Source of the DNA: Tagaea sp.
GTDB lineage: Bacteria > Pseudomonadota > Alphaproteobacteria > CACIAM-22H2
NCBI GenBank assembly: GCA_023653245.1
Contig: JAMNXK010000090.1
Coordinates: 1 to 7,412 of the forward strand
Direction of reading: 5' to 3'
DNA: 7,412 bases
Positions 6,314 through 7,412 of the stretch are shown piece by piece. The translations under genes and the position numbers were made by a program. How positions within the stretch are numbered: position 1 is the first letter of the stretch; each line of letters opens with the position of its first letter. The notes beneath the pieces were generated by a model, which made no database searches, had not been told where the DNA came from, and saw nothing but the letters and a program-made list of their open reading frames with translations.

Positions 6314-6377
6314 GATGAGTCTTATGGTTGCCAGGACGTCGAAACCCTCAATCGAGGCCGACGCGGCGACTGCGTGT

Positions 6378-7412
6378 TCAGTTGTAGGGCGTCAGTCCGA
6401 CCACTTGAACGACCGTGACGACTTGGCGCGTGCCGTTGGCGCTGCGTTTTCCGGCCGCCGCCACGCGCCGATACCGGCCGCGCAACCCGTTCATCGGAAT
6501 GTCGATATCCCGATAGACGGTGCCCTCCGAACACGCCTCGAGGACATGGGCGCGCACCATGCGCGCGTATGGCAGATCGTCGCGGTCGAGCACGTTGCGG
6601 CCGATGATGGCCGCCCGATCCACCGCAAGCGAGGCGCCCGCCCAGAGCGAGGTCACGTTCTCGCCATCGACGTTGAACAACGCGCAACGGTCCGCCATGC
6701 CGCCGCGCAGGGCGAAGCTGGCGATATCGTCGACGTGCCCCGCCGCGTCGCGCGCAAAGGCGCCCAGGAGCGGATCCTGAATCGACTCGAGCGACAATCT
6801 TCGGACGTTCCACGGGTAGGTGCGCGCCGAAAGGCGGCCGGCGACGTCCGCTGCGAGTTCTTCGAGATAGTTGATCGCCACGCGCACGTTCAAACCTTGG
6901 TCATTGACCACGACCATGGTTTCGCTGCCGAAAGACTCGCGCAAATGCTTCGCGCAGGCGAGCAACCCTTTATGCGCGACATGCTCGATCTCGAAGTCGA
7001 TCCGATGGCCATGGCGCAGAACGCCGCCGAGCGATTCCAGTCCGTATCTGACCGCGTCGATGCCGGACGGCAGACGGTAGGCGAGTTTCAGGACGGTGGC
7101 GGCATTGGGTGTCGCCGGCAGCTTGTCGCCGAAAGGCGCGTACCACCAATCCGAATCGGGCAGGGTCGGCGCGATCCTCAGCGCCGCCGTCTCGATGCGC
7201 GCGCGCGTGTCTTCGGCGGTGGGGGCGATCCCGGTGACTTCGGCCATGAACGCGTCGCCGTCCGGCAAGGAACGGGCGATCGCGATGACATAGGTGATGT
7301 CGAGCTTCTCCGATTCGCCGCGGCGCAGCCGGCCGAGCATTTTCGGATGGCACCCGGCGATCCGCGACGCGTCCTTCGGGTCGATTCGGCGGCGGGCCAT
7401 GGCCGCGAAGAA
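6378..7412 (-). CDS. Putative regulator with HTH-like N-terminus and PAS-like C-terminus (5' partial)
   Basis: A protein of at least 340 residues whose function I do not know. Numbering from the ATG at 7400, residues 8-45 (from PKDASRIAGCHP through KMLGRLRRGE to YVIAIARSL) resemble helices 2 to 5 of a Cro/C1-type DNA-binding domain. The matching first helix would lie upstream. The frame stays open to the window edge, reading FFAA before that Met, and the 12 bases before the ATG contain no ribosome site, so the gene probably starts outside the window. The middle part (about 85-235) is unassigned; a faint likeness to the N-terminal sensor domain of some AraC regulators is possible. The C-terminal part (about 237-337), with LFNVDGENV, IIGRNVLDRDDLPYARMV and RYRRVAAAG, looks like a PAS-type sensor fold. 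It lies 252 bases upstream of the 263-residue protein gene on the same strand and could regulate it, which is inference. Confidence 0.65.
   Translation of the reverse strand, partial: FFAAMARRRIDPKDASRIAGCHPKMLGRLRRGESEKLDITYVIAIARSLPDGDAFMAEVTGIAPTAEDTRARIETAALRIAPTLPDSDWWYAPFGDKLPATPNAATVLKLAYRLPSGIDAVRYGLESLGGVLRHGHRIDFEIEHVAHKGLLACAKHLRESFGSETMVVVNDQGLNVRVAINYLEELAADVAGRLSARTYPWNVRRLSLESIQDPLLGAFARDAAGHVDDIASFALRGGMADRCALFNVDGENVTSLWAGASLAVDRAAIIGRNVLDRDDLPYARMVRAHVLEACSEGTVYRDIDIPMNGLRGRYRRVAAAGKRSANGTRQVVTVVQVVGLTPYN

Overview
The window looks like a chromosomal segment of a high-GC alphaproteobacterium. The evidence is strong G/C bias at third codon positions, tight ATGA/GTGA gene overlaps, and a small membrane protein of the DUF6867 type next to a liv operon, a context I associate with Rhodospirillales and Rhizobiales. 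No species can be named from the sequence alone. I see no rRNA, tRNA, CRISPR array or insertion sequence.

Bases 1-5268 (+ strand) hold a nearly complete branched-chain amino acid (LIV-I / HAAT type) ABC transporter operon. The order is livH (permease, first few residues cut off by the window edge), livM (permease), livG (ATPase), livF (ATPase, GTG start), a DUF6867-type small membrane protein, and a periplasmic substrate-binding protein with a Tat-like signal. Genes are spaced by 3 bp or less, or overlap by 4 bp, up to livF. The DUF6867-type gene follows after 10 bp and the binding protein after 42 bp. A perfect 10-bp hairpin with a GCGA loop and a T run ends the operon. The binding protein would capture leucine, isoleucine, valine or a related amino acid in the periplasm and deliver it to the LivH/LivM channel driven by the LivG/LivF ATPases.

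Bases 5334-7412 (- strand) converge on that operon and hold two genes I cannot assign to a known pathway. The first (5334-6125) encodes a tryptophan-rich protein of 263 residues with no family I recognise. The second (6378 to the window edge) looks like a regulator with an N-terminal helix-turn-helix-like segment and a C-terminal PAS-like region, and it appears to run off the right edge. The 252-bp gap between them (6126-6377) is the most structured non-coding part of the window. It has a candidate promoter whose -10 box sits exactly inside an inverted repeat, followed by a leader of about 150 nt packed with GC-rich hairpins. This region, with the two unassigned genes around it, is the best candidate for something undescribed; everything else is a conventional transporter operon.
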